From positions 310,001 through 374,000 of the forward strand of contig NZ_UGQU01000002.1 in NCBI RefSeq assembly GCF_900453205.1: a DNA stretch of 64,000 bases. Direction: 5' to 3'. Both the position numbers and the translations under genes were made by a program. This DNA is from Moraxella lacunata (lineage in GTDB: Bacteria; Pseudomonadota; Gammaproteobacteria; Pseudomonadales; Moraxellaceae). Below are positions 62,417-64,000 of this stretch, piece after piece; the stretch's first letter is position 1; the number at the start of each line of letters is the position of its first letter. The notes beneath the pieces were generated by a model. That model searched no databases. It was not told the origin of the DNA and saw only the letters and a list, made by a program, of their open reading frames with translations.

Positions 62417-63526
62417 ATGCCAAAATCCAAAGCGCCCAAAGACACCGCCCATAAATCCAAAAAATTTCCAAAAAAACGCTTCGCCATGATGTGGTTGCCC
62501 TTTGTTGTGCTTGGGTTGACTGTTGTTTGGTTTTTGATTGTATATTTTAGTGTTTTTGCCAAGACCGACCGCCCCGCCCAGACTTTGACGGTGGATAAGG
62601 GCGACACTTATCATAGCCTGCTTGTCAAGGACAAATGGCAGACCAGTCCGCTTGCGTCGAGCACTGCCACACGATTGTATCTTAAATTTCATGCCAAAGG
62701 CAACCTAGAAACAGGAGCATACCAAATCCCACAGGGGGCGAGCCTTGCCGATGTGGTCAAGATTTTGGGGCAGGGGGCAGAGGTTGCCATGATAAAGGTG
62801 CAAATCATCGAAGGCAGGACGGTCAAAGACCTATACCACACCCTAAAAACGACCGATGGGGTCAAGCTTGAACTACTCACACCGCTCCTGTCGGATGCTG
62901 ATGGGTATTCATGGGTGGATGTGGCACGAGACAATGCCAAAGTTGCCAAAGCTCTAAATGTCAGCACGCCCAACGGCAACCTAGAAGGGCAATTCGCCCC
63001 GAATACCTACTTTTTTAATCAAGGCACTTCCGACATCGCCATTTTAAAAAAACTGCACACCGACCAAATGGCGATACTTGATAAGGCATGGACACAGCGT
63101 GATGAGAACTTGCCTTACAAGACACCTTATGAAGCTCTCATCATGGCAAGTATCATCGAAAAAGAAACAGGCATCAAATCCGAGCGAAATGACGTATCAG
63201 CCGTATTTGTCAATCGCTTACGTCAAGGCATGAGACTACAAACCGACCCGACCATTATCTACGGGCTATTTGACCGCTATGATGGTAAGATTTATAAATC
63301 CAACATCGCTGAGCGAACCGATTATAACACTTACCAAATAGACGGCTTACCGCCCACGCCCATTGCCCTGCCGTCTGCCGAAGCGATACAGGCGACCATG
63401 CACCCGTCCGATGTGCCATATATCTACTTTGTGGCGACAGGTAAGGGCGGTCATAAATTTAGCGTAACGCTTGATGAGCATAACAAAGCGGTGGCGGAAT
63501 ATCGTAAAGTGATGGCGGAGAAATAG
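62417..63526 (+). CDS. mltG: endolytic murein transglycosylase MltG
   Basis: Cleaves new glycan strands at the inner membrane. The protein of 369 residues has a basic cytoplasmic start, one membrane segment (MMWLPFVVLGLTVVWFLIVY, residues 24-44 approximately), an extracytoplasmic LysM-like region and the YceG domain with catalytic Glu in ASIIEKETGI (near residue 240), followed by NRLRQGMRLQTDPTIIYG. tmk follows after 2 bp, as in many gammaproteobacteria. Confidence 0.95.
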   Translation: MPKSKAPKDTAHKSKKFPKKRFAMMWLPFVVLGLTVVWFLIVYFSVFAKTDRPAQTLTVDKGDTYHSLLVKDKWQTSPLASSTATRLYLKFHAKGNLETGAYQIPQGASLADVVKILGQGAEVAMIKVQIIEGRTVKDLYHTLKTTDGVKLELLTPLLSDADGYSWVDVARDNAKVAKALNVSTPNGNLEGQFAPNTYFFNQGTSDIAILKKLHTDQMAILDKAWTQRDENLPYKTPYEALIMASIIEKETGIKSERNDVSAVFVNRLRQGMRLQTDPTIIYGLFDRYDGKIYKSNIAERTDYNTYQIDGLPPTPIALPSAEAIQATMHPSDVPYIYFVATGKGGHKFSVTLDEHNKAVAEYRKVMAEK

Positions 63527-63528
63527 CA

Positions 63529-64000
63529 ATGAACCAACCACCCAAATTCATCACCTTTGAAGGCACCGAAGGCGTGGGCAAAACCACTGCCGTTGATGGC
63601 TTTTGTGCCAAACTTGACAGTCTTGGCATTGCCCATATTCGCACCCGTGAACCAGGGGGCAGTCCGCTTGCCGAAGACTTGCGTAAGATTTTGCTGGATA
63701 ACAAAACCCACATCAATAACGACACCGAACTTCTTTTGATGTTTACCGCCCGTGCTGACCATTTGCACCGCACCATTTTACCAGCACTCTCGGACGGCAA
63801 ATGGGTGATTTGCGACCGTTTTTTTGACAGCACCGTGGCGTATCAAGGCTTTGGACGGTTTGGGGGCGATGAGCGTGAACTTGCCAAGATTGAACGGCTT
63901 ATCGCTGACTTTATCCCAAGACAGCCTGATTTGACCTTTTGGCTTGATTTAGACCCTGCCATTGGCTTGGAGCGAGCAGGTAAGCGAAGTGTAGCCGACC
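63529..64000 (+). CDS. tmk: thymidylate kinase (3' truncated by the window edge)
   Basis: Phosphorylates dTMP to dTDP. The visible 157 codons contain the P-loop FEGTEGVGKTT, the TREPGGSPLAEDLRK block and CDRFFDSTVAYQGFGR of the nucleotide-binding lid region. The start ATG 63529 lies two bases after the mltG stop (TAGCAATG). The frame is open to the window end and is therefore partial. Confidence 0.95.
   Translation, partial: MNQPPKFITFEGTEGVGKTTAVDGFCAKLDSLGIAHIRTREPGGSPLAEDLRKILLDNKTHINNDTELLLMFTARADHLHRTILPALSDGKWVICDRFFDSTVAYQGFGRFGGDERELAKIERLIADFIPRQPDLTFWLDLDPAIGLERAGKRSVAD

Overview
The window looks like a chromosomal segment spanning the replication origin of a Moraxella-like gammaproteobacterium (Moraxellaceae). 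This is inferred from gene order (dnaA-dnaN-recF diverging from rpmH-rnpA-yidD-yidC-mnmE), protein resemblance, and a moderately AT-rich base composition; no database search was possible. Nearly everything is housekeeping, with AT-rich accessory genes set between core genes. No prophage, CRISPR array, rRNA operon or complete insertion sequence was seen.

Layout. 1-9.4 kb: the end of an ABC-F ATPase, a J-domain protein, a very large exonuclease-RecQ-UvrD helicase gene broken by a 133-bp mobile element, a YheT-type hydrolase and a membrane metallophosphoesterase. 9.4-18.5 kb: secA, hemL, an RluA-type pseudouridine synthase, an ArsR-type regulator with a clear promoter/operator, a luciferase-like flavin oxidoreductase, an old-yellow-enzyme homologue and a 50-codon peptide gene with a Gly-Gly motif. 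18.5-24.6 kb: an Rrf2/NsrR-like regulator, tex flanked by two paralogous small transcription units, and a Tat-exported flavoprotein. 24.7-34.1 kb: recF, dnaN, dnaA, oriC with eight DnaA boxes, and the rpmH-to-mnmE gene cluster. 34.1-47.3 kb: nrdR, ribD, ribE, fmt, rsmB, thrC, a LysM protein, dprA and tsaC, interleaved with small AT-rich genes including a VapBC-like pair. 47.3-64 kb: an AbgT-type transporter, tRNA-Ser(GCT) and tRNA-Arg(ACG), an RDD protein, mutM, a tandem family of small membrane proteins, ettA, def, ompR, phhB, a baeRF-like gene, mltG and the start of tmk.

How parts work together. Twelve ParB-binding (parS-like) palindromes lie between 24.7 and 40.8 kb around oriC. Eight are inside genes or gene ends, where they add recurring VSRET, VPRET, FHVKQ or FHVEH peptides, including an insert of about 40 residues in MnmE. 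The ArsR-type regulator probably controls itself and the adjacent flavoenzyme genes, because its operator lies between its own -35 and -10 boxes and a degenerate copy precedes the flavoenzyme.

Main points for follow-up: two nearly identical 133-bp MITEs with 8-bp target duplications, each breaking a reading frame by an in-frame stop; a pentanucleotide repeat that sets the frame of a small membrane protein; paired small transcripts on both sides of tex; the GG-motif peptide; and parS-shaped protein inserts.
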